Positions 7,316 to 14,865 of a stretch of DNA of 23,167 nucleotides are shown one piece after another. The notes beneath the pieces were generated by a model that ran no database searches, was not told the DNA's origin, and worked only from the letters and a program-made list of their open reading frames with translations. Each line of letters starts with the position of its first letter. Position 1 is the stretch's first letter. The stretch is from Anaerolineales bacterium UBA2232 (GTDB taxonomy: Bacteria; Chloroflexota; Anaerolineae; UBA2200). Location: contig DDYO01000146.1 of the NCBI GenBank assembly GCA_002348045.1, positions 1 through 23,167 of the forward strand, read 5' to 3'. A program made the translations under genes and the position numbers.

Positions 7316-8860
7316 TTGTCGAAGCAGCACTTGCTGGGCGTTGACATAGGAACAACTGGATCAAAGGGCGTGGTGGTCACCCCCGAAGGCAGGGTGGTGG
7401 CCTACCAGTTCCGTGAGCACGGGGTGGCCACGCCGCGGCCTGGATGGTGTGAACAGGACGCCGATGCCGTCTGGTGGGCGGATCTCGCACACATCATCCG
7501 GGGACTTTTAGAGACAAGCGGGCTGGAACCGGCGGCCATCGGGGGTGTGGGCATCAGTGGGACCTGTCCCAACATGCTTCCTGTCGACGATGAGGGCCGG
7601 CCATTGTGCCCAGGCATGCTGTACTCCGACGGTCGCGCGGTCCAGGAGATCGCGGAGATTAATGACCGGATTGGAGAAGAGCGCATCTTCCAGGGCCTAG
7701 GGCGCCGCTTGGGACCGGACTCCGTGGGCGCCAAACTGCTCTGGCTGCGGAAACATGAACCAGAGGTGTTCAGCCGAACCCGCATGGTACACACGGCGAC
7801 CAGCTACCTGGTGTTTCGATTGACGGGCGCCCAAGTGATCGACGTGACCAGCGCCTTTGGTATCAGTCCGCTGTACAGCCCCGCCCGGATGGACTGGGAT
7901 GCCGAAATCTGCGGCGAGCTTGGCCTGCCCACGACCATGTTCCCGCGTCCTCGCTGGAGCTATGAAGTAGCTGGCAGAGTCACTGCTGAGGCCAGCCGCC
8001 AGACTGGACTGGCAGTGGGCACGCCGGTGGTCGTGGGAGCCTGTGATGCCCCTGCTGAGGCCATCAGCACTGGTGCGGTATCGCCTGGCGAGGCCAGCTT
8101 GCTTTACGGCACCACCATGATCATGGGCCTCATCCTGGATCCACCGGCGGCAGGACAACGCTCGCTGGGCTGGCCCATGATTGCGCCAGGCCTCTACCGT
8201 GCCCCGCTGATCATGTCCACCTCAGGTGCTCTCACCCGCTGGTTCCGCGACAACTTGGGGCAGATGGAGAAGGAGGCTGAATCTCAGCTGGGGATCAATG
8301 CCTATTCTCTGCTCAGTGAGCAGGCGGCTGAGGTCCCACCGGGTGCGGAGGGCCTGTTGGCGCTCCCGTATTTTTCTGGAGAGCGCTCGCCCATCTTTGA
8401 TCCTCGTGCGCGAGGACTGATTTTGGGCCTGACGTTGTCCCACACCAGAAAGCACGTTTACCGAGCCTTGCTCGAGGGGACCGCGTTCGGCCTGCAGCAC
8501 GGCCTCGAGGGTTTCCGGCAGGCGGGTGCTCAGGTGACGCGCATCGTAGCTACCGGAGGCGGCACGAAGAGCCGCGTGTGGACGCAGATTGTCAGCGATG
8601 TGATTGGCCGCGACCAGGAGATCCTCAAGGCGCCCTACGGCGCTCCCTACGGTGACGCGTACCTGGCAGGCATGGGCATTGGACTATTCACGGACGTGAC
8701 GGGCTTGCGCGATCTGTGGAGGCAAGAGACGAGCCTGGTCCGGTGGGACCCGCAACGTCATGAAGTCTACGGTCGCTATTTTGCCATTTACCGGGGCCTC
8801 TATGAAACGCTGAAAGATGACATGCATGCCCTTGCGGAGCTAAGTGCTGCCAGGGCCTAG
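7316..8860 (+). CDS. FGGY-family carbohydrate kinase (second tandem copy), TTG start
   Basis: This second kinase, also 514 residues, is closely similar to the first along its whole length, by eye more than half identical. It keeps GVDIGTTGSKG, RPGWCEQDADAVWW, the catalytic aspartate in GACDAPAEA (about residue 244), YGTTMIM, LPYFSGERSPIFD and ATGGGTKSRVWTQ. The start is TTG, supported by AGGGAGGTG (7302-7310) with 5-nt spacing and by alignment with its neighbours from the first residues. The pocket blocks DAPAE and LLYGTTMIMG are almost the same as in the first copy, which suggests similar substrates or a heteromeric pair. Co-transcription with the first kinase is likely from the 40-bp gap. 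All catalytic motifs are intact, so it is not a decaying copy. Confidence 0.92.
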   Translation: MSKQHLLGVDIGTTGSKGVVVTPEGRVVAYQFREHGVATPRPGWCEQDADAVWWADLAHIIRGLLETSGLEPAAIGGVGISGTCPNMLPVDDEGRPLCPGMLYSDGRAVQEIAEINDRIGEERIFQGLGRRLGPDSVGAKLLWLRKHEPEVFSRTRMVHTATSYLVFRLTGAQVIDVTSAFGISPLYSPARMDWDAEICGELGLPTTMFPRPRWSYEVAGRVTAEASRQTGLAVGTPVVVGACDAPAEAISTGAVSPGEASLLYGTTMIMGLILDPPAAGQRSLGWPMIAPGLYRAPLIMSTSGALTRWFRDNLGQMEKEAESQLGINAYSLLSEQAAEVPPGAEGLLALPYFSGERSPIFDPRARGLILGLTLSHTRKHVYRALLEGTAFGLQHGLEGFRQAGAQVTRIVATGGGTKSRVWTQIVSDVIGRDQEILKAPYGAPYGDAYLAGMGIGLFTDVTGLRDLWRQETSLVRWDPQRHEVYGRYFAIYRGLYETLKDDMHALAELSAARA

Positions 8861-8968
8861 CGTGCCGGAGCCTCGCCTGATCCGTGGCCATGGCGCGCGA
8901 GAACTTGGCAGGAAGCGACCTGACCTCAATGGGGGCTTCCGTTGCCTCCTGCCTAAAGGGAGCGGAGA

Positions 8969-10510
8969 ATGACCGACAGGTATCTCATTGGCGTTGACAT
9001 TGGCACCACAGGGTCCAAGGGGGTGCTGACCGACCTGAAGGGTCGGGTCATGGCCTACCGCTTCCTTGAGCACGATGTGGACACGCCGAGGCCTGGATGG
9101 TGTGAGCAGGATGCCGATGAGGTGTGGTGGGGAGACCTGACCCGCATCACCCGTGCCCTATTGCAGGCGTCAGGCGTGCCGGCTGAGACGGTCGCCGCCA
9201 TAGGGGTCAGCGCTCTGACGCCGGACGTTCTATTGATTGACTCGGACGGGCGTCCCCTCCACAAGGGGATACTCTACTCTGACAATCGTGCCGTTGCCGA
9301 GTTCCGCGAGTTAAACGAGACGCTGGGCGCCGAAAAGATCTGGTCCGTTGCCGGCCGCAATCTGGCTCCCGACTCGGTCGGCTGCAAGGTTCTTTGGCTG
9401 CAGCGCAACGAACCCCGGCTGTGGGAGCGGGCGCGTGGCCTGCACAGCGCCACCAGTTACCTGGTCTTCCGGTTGACCGGCGCCTCGGTGATCGACTATG
9501 CCATTGCCAACGGCTTTACCCCGCTCTTTAACGCGCATCAGCGACAGTGGGACGCCGACATGTGCGCGGCATTGGGGGTGTCCCTGGACAGGCTTCCGGA
9601 GCTGCGCTGGGCGACCCAGCCTGCGGGTATGGTACATGGGCAGGCTGCTGCGGAAACAGGCCTGGCGGAGGGCACCGTCGTGATCACCGGAACGGGCGAT
9701 ACCTTCGCCGAGATGGTAAGCGTGGGCGCTGCACAGGAGGGCGATGCAGGCCTCATCTATGGCACCACGATGAGCATGATGGCCATGGTGAACGAGTTCA
9801 GGGCCAGTCGCCAAATCCACTTTGGTTTTGCTGCCTTGCCCAACACCTACCGCGTGGGCTTTGCGATGACTGCTTCTGCTGCGCTGACCCGTTGGTATCG
9901 CGACCAGTTCGGCCAACCCGAGAAAGAGGCAGAGGCCAGTCTGGGCATCAGCGCCTATCAGCTGCTGAGCCAGGAAGCAAGTGACATTCCGCCCGGCTCC
10001 CAAGGCCTCTTGGTCCTGCCGTACTTTGCCGGCGAGAGATCGCCCATCTACGACCCCGCCGCTCGTGGCTTGATCCTTGGCCTCACGCTATCACATACTC
10101 GCCGGCACGTCTATCGGGCGCTGCTGGAGGGAGTGGCCCTGGGACTGCGCCACAGCCTGGAGATCCTCAGGGGTGAGGGAATCGTCATCCGACGCATCAT
10201 TGGCACGGGCGGGGGTACGCGAAGCCAACTCTGGACGCAGATCGTCAGCGATGTCATTGGTCAGGACCAGGAGATTGTGACATCGCCCTATGGAGCGCCC
10301 TTGGGCGGCGCTTTTCTCTCCGGCTTTGGCGCGGGGCTATTCGAGGATCTGACTCCCCTGCGTACCGACTGGGTGCAGACCACTGGGACTGTAAGGTGGA
10401 ACCCGGCGGCGAAACGGGTCTACGATCGCTATTTTGATGTGTACCGGGAGCTCTACCCCAGGCTGGCAGAGGACATGCACGCCCTGGCCGCCCTATCCAT
10501 GATGCGCTGA
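8969..10510 (+). CDS. FGGY-family carbohydrate kinase (third tandem copy, diverged pocket)
   Basis: The third paralogue has 513 residues and aligns end to end with the other two. Conserved blocks are GVDIGTTGSKG, RPGWCEQDADEVWWGD, LPYFAGERSPIYD and GTGGGTRSQLWTQ. The catalytic region differs: GTGDTFAEMVSVGAA replaces the DAPAE-STGAV pattern of copies one and two, and YGTTMSMMAMVNEF replaces YGTTMIMG. The catalytic Asp is kept. This suggests a changed substrate within the same pathway. ATG at 8969 is preceded by a purine-rich AAAGGGAGCGGAG. The 108-bp gap upstream contains a nested inverted repeat (GGAAGC 8911-8916 with GCTTCC 8935-8940, and GGCAGG 8907-8912 with CCTGCC 8948-8953). The gene ends 6 bp from the convergent HIT gene, closing the catabolic cluster. 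Confidence 0.92.
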   Translation: MTDRYLIGVDIGTTGSKGVLTDLKGRVMAYRFLEHDVDTPRPGWCEQDADEVWWGDLTRITRALLQASGVPAETVAAIGVSALTPDVLLIDSDGRPLHKGILYSDNRAVAEFRELNETLGAEKIWSVAGRNLAPDSVGCKVLWLQRNEPRLWERARGLHSATSYLVFRLTGASVIDYAIANGFTPLFNAHQRQWDADMCAALGVSLDRLPELRWATQPAGMVHGQAAAETGLAEGTVVITGTGDTFAEMVSVGAAQEGDAGLIYGTTMSMMAMVNEFRASRQIHFGFAALPNTYRVGFAMTASAALTRWYRDQFGQPEKEAEASLGISAYQLLSQEASDIPPGSQGLLVLPYFAGERSPIYDPAARGLILGLTLSHTRRHVYRALLEGVALGLRHSLEILRGEGIVIRRIIGTGGGTRSQLWTQIVSDVIGQDQEIVTSPYGAPLGGAFLSGFGAGLFEDLTPLRTDWVQTTGTVRWNPAAKRVYDRYFDVYRELYPRLAEDMHALAALSMMR

Positions 10511-10516
10511 GTGGCT

Positions 10517-10957
10517 TCAGGCGATGGCGGCGCGGATTCTGGCAGCGTCGCTGCGAAGTGCGGCAGGATCAGCGCGTTGGTGGCGCCATATGGGCACGAG
10601 GCCGTCGGCGTGCCAGCGGGGAATGACATGCACGTGATAGTGAAAGACACTTTGGAATGCAGCGGGGCGGTTGGCTTGAATGAGGTTTAGCCCGTCGGGG
10701 CGCAGGGCCTGGTCGATGGCCTGCGCCACGCGGCGCACAGTACGCATCACGCGGCAGGCATCGTCATCGTCTACCTCGAACAGATCCTTCGCGTGGCGCT
10801 TGGGGATCACCAGCACGTGACCCGGGTTGGCGGGGTTGATATCCATGAAGGCCAGGGTCACATCGTCCTCGTAAACGATTGCCGCTGGCGACGTGCCCCC
10901 GACGATCTGGCAGAAAATGCAGCCCTCGGCACATTGGGCATCCCCTGCGTGCTCCAT
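10517..10957 (-). CDS. HIT (histidine triad) family nucleotide-binding hydrolase
   Basis: This 146-residue cytoplasmic protein carries the histidine triad HYHVHVIP, with an N-terminal CIFCQIV zinc-type pair and the strand DDVTLAFMDINPANPGHVLVIPKRHAKDLFE. Relatives are Hint/Ap4A-type hydrolases of nucleoside phosphoramidates, adenylated compounds or dinucleoside polyphosphates. The frame is open further upstream. The ATG at 10957 follows AGGGAGGT (10968-10975 on the complement) with 10-nt spacing; an in-frame GTG at 10963 has 4-nt spacing and is a close alternative. It is divergent from ffh and convergent with the third kinase. A promoter lies at 10990-11018. The biological substrate of most bacterial HIT proteins is unknown, so I give no gene symbol. 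Confidence 0.9.
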   Translation of the reverse strand: MEHAGDAQCAEGCIFCQIVGGTSPAAIVYEDDVTLAFMDINPANPGHVLVIPKRHAKDLFEVDDDDACRVMRTVRRVAQAIDQALRPDGLNLIQANRPAAFQSVFHYHVHVIPRWHADGLVPIWRHQRADPAALRSDAARIRAAIA

Positions 10958-10989
10958 CGACACGGCTACCTCCCTGGAAAGATGATCCC

Positions 10990-11018
10990 AGTGTATGATG
11001 CACACGTGAGCCTGTCAA
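10990..11018 (-). promoter_or_regulatory. Sigma70-like promoter for the HIT gene
   Basis: On the - strand, TTGACA (complement of 11013-11018) and TACACT (complement of 10990-10995) are separated by exactly 17 bp. The start codon lies 33 bp beyond the -10 box, giving a short leader. Confidence 0.7.
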
Positions 11019-11042
11019 GGGCCCGTAACTGCGCCGCATGAA

Positions 11043-11071
11043 TTGACGGCAGGCGGGCGCAGAACTAGAAT
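11043..11071 (+). promoter_or_regulatory. Sigma70-like promoter for ffh
   Basis: TTGACG (11043-11048) and TAGAAT (11066-11071) have a 17-bp spacer. The ffh start codon is 38 bp after the -10 box. It lies back to back with the HIT promoter. Confidence 0.7.
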
Positions 11072-11109
11072 CTTGGCGTCGCTCGAGGATTACCCATGGG
11101 GAGCACATC

Positions 11110-12435
11110 GTGTTTGAGAACCTGACTGCGAAACTGGATGCAATCTTTAAGAAGCTTTCTGGCAAAGGCCGGCTTTCGGAGCCGGATGTCGATGCGGCCT
11201 TGCGGGAAGTGAGGCTTGCCCTTCTCGAAGCCGATGTCAACTTTCGCGTGGTTAAGGATTTCGTCGCGCGGGTCAGGGAAAAGGCCATCGGCGCCGACGT
11301 AATGCGCAGCCTCTCACCAGCGCAGATGGTAGTCAAGATCGTTCATGAGGAACTCGTTGGACTCCTAGGTAGCGCTCGCCCACTGGACCTCTCGGGACCG
11401 CCGCCTCACGTCATCCTGATGGCTGGGCTGCAAGGCTCAGGCAAGACTACCACGGCTGCGAAACTGGGGCTCCAGTTACGCAAGGCGGGACAGCGGCCAC
11501 TGCTGGTTGCGGCGGACACGCGTCGGCCGGCGGCGGTTGAGCAGCTGGAGGTGCTGGGCCGCCAGCTGGACCTTGCAGTTCACAGCGAAGGCACTGGAGT
11601 TTTGCCCCCGAGCATCTGTGCCAATGCTGTGGAACGAGCTCGTAAGGGCGCATACAGTGTGGTCATCCTTGACACGGGGGGTCGCCTCCACATTGACGAC
11701 GAGATGATGGAGGAGCTGGAGGAGATCGTCAGACGGACAGCGCCGCAGGAGGTCCTTCTGGTGGCCGATGCCATGACGGGCCAGGACGCGGTGCGGGCGG
11801 CGGAGGAGTTTCACCGACGGGTCAAGCTCACCGGGTTGATCCTCACCAAGGTGGACGGCGATGCCAGGGGTGGGGCGGCTCTCTCGATCCGGGCGGTGAC
11901 TGGCGTTCCCATCCTGTACCTTGGTGTCGGCGAGAAGACCGATGCCTTAGAACCGTTTCAGCCGGATCGGCTCGCCTCGAGAATACTGGGGATGGGCGAT
12001 GTGCTGACCCTCATCGAGCGCGCCGAGGCCTCTCTGGACATGGCCAGCGCGCAACAACTCGAGCGCAAGCTGAGGGAGGCGAGTTTCAATCTGGAGGATT
12101 TCCTCACCCAGATGCAGCAAATCAAGAAGATGGGTCCACTGCAGCAGGTCCTGGAGATGATCCCTGGCTTTTCTCAGGTCAAGAACCAGCTTCCCGAAGA
12201 GCTGGCGGAGAAGCAGATGAGGAGGAGTGAAGCCATCATCCGGTCGATGACCCGTGCCGAGAGACATGATCCACGCGTCATCGATGCCAGCAGGAAACGC
12301 CGCATTGCGCGGGGCAGTGGCAGCACCGTGCAGCAGGTGAATGAACTCCTGAATCAGTTTCGACAAATGCAGCGAGTGTTCAAACAGGTTGGAACAGGTC
12401 GAGGCGCTGGCGTCTTGGGGCGTCTCGGTTTCTGA
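11110..12435 (+). CDS. ffh: Signal recognition particle protein Ffh (SRP54), GTG start
   Basis: This 441-residue GTPase binds 4.5S RNA and signal sequences and targets ribosomes to the membrane with FtsY. The N domain (about 1-85) is followed by the G domain: G1 GLQGSGKT (106-113), DTRRPAAVEQ (136-145), G3 DTGGR (188-192), TKVDGDARGG (from 246) and LGVGEKTDALEPF. The M domain (about 300-441) includes LEDFLTQMQQIKKMGP, a basic RNA-binding stretch around DASRKRRIARGSG, and STVQQVNELLNQF. G3 reads DTGGR rather than the near-universal DTAGR, but the DxxG requirement is kept. The GTG start follows GGGGAG at close range. It is followed by rpsP, a very common order in bacteria. Length is normal for the family. 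Confidence 0.96.
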   Translation: MFENLTAKLDAIFKKLSGKGRLSEPDVDAALREVRLALLEADVNFRVVKDFVARVREKAIGADVMRSLSPAQMVVKIVHEELVGLLGSARPLDLSGPPPHVILMAGLQGSGKTTTAAKLGLQLRKAGQRPLLVAADTRRPAAVEQLEVLGRQLDLAVHSEGTGVLPPSICANAVERARKGAYSVVILDTGGRLHIDDEMMEELEEIVRRTAPQEVLLVADAMTGQDAVRAAEEFHRRVKLTGLILTKVDGDARGGAALSIRAVTGVPILYLGVGEKTDALEPFQPDRLASRILGMGDVLTLIERAEASLDMASAQQLERKLREASFNLEDFLTQMQQIKKMGPLQQVLEMIPGFSQVKNQLPEELAEKQMRRSEAIIRSMTRAERHDPRVIDASRKRRIARGSGSTVQQVNELLNQFRQMQRVFKQVGTGRGAGVLGRLGF

Positions 12436-12451
12436 GACCAGTGGTCATGGT

Positions 12452-12480
12452 TTGACCCGCAGGACTGTTTACGCTATAAT
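12452..12480 (+). promoter_or_regulatory. Near-consensus sigma70 promoter for rpsP
   Basis: TTGACC (12452-12457) and a perfect TATAAT (12475-12480) are separated by 17 bp. They lie between the ffh stop and rpsP, so the ribosomal protein genes can be transcribed independently of ffh. Expected start is near 12487, leaving a leader of about 25 nt. Confidence 0.85.
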
Positions 12481-12512
12481 GAACCGATCTAGCCCTTCAG
12501 GAGGAAATATCT

Positions 12513-12812
12513 TTGGCAGTCAAGATTCGTCTTCGCCGGACCGGCATGAAGGCTCAGCCCAGCTACCGCGTGGTGGTGGCCGACTCGCGTTCACCGCGGG
12601 ATGGCCGGTTCCTTGAAAACATCGGCCATTACAACCCCCGCACCGAACCACCAACCGTGTCGATTGACGTGGAGCGTGCCCGCCACTGGCTGTCCCAGGG
12701 CGCTGTGCCGTCGGACGCCGTCGCTCGTCTCTTGGAGAAAGAGGGCGTTTCAACCGGTCGCAAGCTCAAGTATAGCGCTGGTACTTCGGCGGCGACGCCG
12801 GAAGGGGCTTAG
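12513..12812 (+). CDS. rpsP: 30S ribosomal protein S16, TTG start
   Basis: This is a 99-residue ribosomal protein of the small subunit, needed for 30S assembly. The N-terminus [32 protein letters not shown] is diagnostic. [42 protein letters not shown] follows as expected. The C-terminal tail is short and Ala/Thr/Ser rich. The TTG start is set by AGGAGG (12499-12504) with 8-nt spacing and by the conserved start of the family. A strong promoter sits directly upstream. khpA begins 6 bp after the stop, so the two are surely co-transcribed. Confidence 0.97.
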   Translation: MAVKIRLRRTGMKAQPSYRVVVADSRSPRDGRFLENIGHYNPRTEPPTVSIDVERARHWLSQGAVPSDAVARLLEKEGVSTGRKLKYSAGTSAATPEGA

Positions 12813-12818
12813 GCTTCA

Positions 12819-13064
12819 GTGGCCAGCACAAGGCTAAAGGATCTGGTGGATTATATGGCCCGATCTCTGGTTGACCATCCAGAGAGAGTGCGCGTGGTGG
12901 AGGCCACCGGCACCCGCTCGCTGGTGTTGGAGCTTCACGTCGCACCTTCGGACATGGGCCGGGTGATCGGCAAGAGCGGACGGGTTGCCGGCGCGATGCG
13001 CAGCATGCTGTACGTTGCTGCATCGCGAGCTGGAACACGGGCTACCTTGGAGATCATGGGCTAG
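12819..13064 (+). CDS. khpA: KH-domain RNA-binding protein KhpA (YlqC family), GTG start
   Basis: This 81-residue single KH domain protein binds RNA and in other bacteria pairs with KhpB in control of cell shape and division or small-RNA function. The N-terminal LKDLVDYMARSLVDHPERV and the GxxG loop in GRVIGKSGR (GKSG at 51-54) are typical, as are the following helix and final strand RATLEIMG. The GTG start lies 6 bp after rpsP, with a weak AAGGGG upstream. Position between rpsP and rimM is the classic site for this gene. Confidence 0.93.
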   Translation: MASTRLKDLVDYMARSLVDHPERVRVVEATGTRSLVLELHVAPSDMGRVIGKSGRVAGAMRSMLYVAASRAGTRATLEIMG

Positions 13065-13107
13065 GTCCGATTCGGATAACCTCGCAGTTGTGGACAACGA
13101 GCAATCC

Positions 13108-13707
13108 ATGAACGCAAGCCCAGGTTCGCCTAGAAAAGGCCGCTCTCGAAGGCCAAAGGACAAAAGTGGGGGCGCAGCTGACTGCGCCTCTTCTGTCGGA
13201 AGACGGCCTCCCCCGGAATATTTGACGATCGCCACTATCTTGGCGCCCTGGGCCGTAAGGGGCGAGCTCAAAGTGCGCATCGACACGGACTTTGCCGATC
13301 GATTCTCCCTTCTCCAGCGCGTGTTTGTCGGGCCTGACCATCAACCGCGTCAGCTCATTGGTTTTCGCCAGCACCAAAAGTTTGGGCTGATGAAGCTGGC
13401 CGGATGCGACACTGTGGAGGATGCAGAGCAGCTGCGCGGGCTGGAGGTCCAGGTTCCCCTTGCAGAAGCGGTCCCCCTCGGCCCAGGCGAGTACTATGTT
13501 TATCAGATCGAAGGGCTGGATGTCAAGACCGAGGATGGCGAGTACCTGGGGAGGGTGCACCAGGTTCTGTTCCCGGGAAGCAATCCGGTCTATGTGGTGA
13601 GGGGCACCAGAGAGGTGCTGATCCCGGCACTGCCAGAGGTATTGCGCAAGGTTGACCTGGAGGCCGGCTGCTTGACGGTCAGACTCCTTCCTGGCTTGCT
13701 GGACTGA
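13108..13707 (+). CDS. rimM: Ribosome maturation factor RimM
   Basis: RimM binds ribosomal protein S19 and helps mature the 30S head. The N-terminal domain begins at LTIATILAPWAVRGELKVRIDTDF and the PRC-barrel part includes YYVYQIEGLDVKTEDGEYLGRV and VLIPALPEVLRKVDLEAG. The ATG at 13108 gives 199 residues, which leaves about 38 residues before the domain, rich in Lys, Arg, Ser and Gly (SPRKGRSRRPKDKSGG). This basic tail is longer than usual (RimM is typically about 170 aa). No good Shine-Dalgarno is visible, and a GTG at 13090 or a later start cannot be excluded. The frame is also open upstream into khpA. trmD, the usual next gene, is absent; dprA follows after 1 bp. Confidence 0.92.
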   Translation: MNASPGSPRKGRSRRPKDKSGGAADCASSVGRRPPPEYLTIATILAPWAVRGELKVRIDTDFADRFSLLQRVFVGPDHQPRQLIGFRQHQKFGLMKLAGCDTVEDAEQLRGLEVQVPLAEAVPLGPGEYYVYQIEGLDVKTEDGEYLGRVHQVLFPGSNPVYVVRGTREVLIPALPEVLRKVDLEAGCLTVRLLPGLLD

Positions 13708-13708
13708 G

Positions 13709-14839
13709 ATGCACGACGCTGTCTCTGTGACCGATGTCAAGTATTGGGTGGGACTTAACAAGGTATCGGGCATCGGCCCTGCCAGGTTTCAGAGACTGCT
13801 GGATCGATTTGGCTCGGGCGAGGATGCGTGGAATGCGCCAGCGGTGGAACTGGCGCGAGCGGGCCTGGACCGCAAGCCGTTGCAGAACCTGCTGGAGGCT
13901 CGGGCTACCCTTGACCTGGATGCCGAGCTAGGACGCCTTGCTGCCGCGGGGGTCCATCCCGTCACGCTGGCTGATCCTGGTTATCCCCGTATGCTGCGCG
14001 AGGTGCATCTTCCTCCCCCGGTTCTCTACGTCAAGGGTGACTTGTTGCCCGCCGACGAGTGGGCGGTGGCCGTGGTCGGCACGCGAAATGCCAAAGTGTA
14101 TGGCCGGGAGATCACGCGCTACCTGGCGGGTGATCTGGCTCGCAACGGAGTTACCATAGTGAGTGGCCTGGCACGAGGCATCGACTCGGAGGCGCACCGG
14201 GCCGCGCTGGACGCAGGTGGCCGAACCATTGCCGTTCTAGGCTGTGGTGTGGACATCATTTACCCTTATGAGAACTCGGCGCTTGCCCAGCAGATTGTCA
14301 AGCATGGTGCCCTGGTAAGCGAGTATCCCCTGGGCACCAGGCCGGAGAGGGGCAACTTTCCGCCGCGCAACCGCATCATCAGCGGCTTGGCCCTGGGTAC
14401 CCTGGTCGCTCAAGCAGGGGAAAGATCCGGGGCCCTCATAACGGCCTACTATGCGCTGGAACAGGGTCGTGAGGTGTTCGCCGTTCCCGGCAGCATTCTG
14501 GACCGCGGCAGCAGCGGGACCAATAAGCTGATTCAGCAGGGCGAGGCCAAGCTCGTCTTTTCGGCTCAGGATGTGATGGAAGAACTTAACCTGACGATGG
14601 TGAGCGCGCATGCCGAAATGCGCGCTCTTGCGCCGACGGACAGCACCGAGGCGGCTCTGCTAAAGTACCTGTCCGCCGACCCTGTGCACGTGGATGAGCT
14701 GGGCCATGCCAGCGGATTTCCAATTGCTCAGGTCACGGCCGCGCTGGCCTTGATGGAACTCAAAGGCCTCGTGCGCCAGGCCGGGGGAATGCACTATGTT
14801 CTGGCCCATGACGACCGTGCTGCTTACACGGTTCAGTAA
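13709..14839 (+). CDS. dprA: DNA-processing protein DprA (Smf)
   Basis: DprA binds incoming single-stranded DNA and loads RecA during transformation; it is also common in species not known to be competent. The 376 residues show an N-terminal helix-hairpin-helix-like part (LNKVSGIGPARFQRLL, 16-31). The Rossmann-like core has VVGTRNAKVYG (122-132), VSGLARGIDSEAH (151-163), IAVLGCGVDIIYPYEN (174-189) and GNFPPRNRIISGLA (215-228). It also has AGERSGALITA (236-246) and VPGSILDRGSSGTNKLI (259-275). A C-terminal winged-helix domain (about 310-370) is present. It starts 1 bp after the rimM stop, so it is translationally linked to the ribosomal operon. Confidence 0.95.
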   Translation: MHDAVSVTDVKYWVGLNKVSGIGPARFQRLLDRFGSGEDAWNAPAVELARAGLDRKPLQNLLEARATLDLDAELGRLAAAGVHPVTLADPGYPRMLREVHLPPPVLYVKGDLLPADEWAVAVVGTRNAKVYGREITRYLAGDLARNGVTIVSGLARGIDSEAHRAALDAGGRTIAVLGCGVDIIYPYENSALAQQIVKHGALVSEYPLGTRPERGNFPPRNRIISGLALGTLVAQAGERSGALITAYYALEQGREVFAVPGSILDRGSSGTNKLIQQGEAKLVFSAQDVMEELNLTMVSAHAEMRALAPTDSTEAALLKYLSADPVHVDELGHASGFPIAQVTAALALMELKGLVRQAGGMHYVLAHDDRAAYTVQ

Positions 14840-14865
14840 GGGCCCTATTGGCTGAGAGGCTGGTC

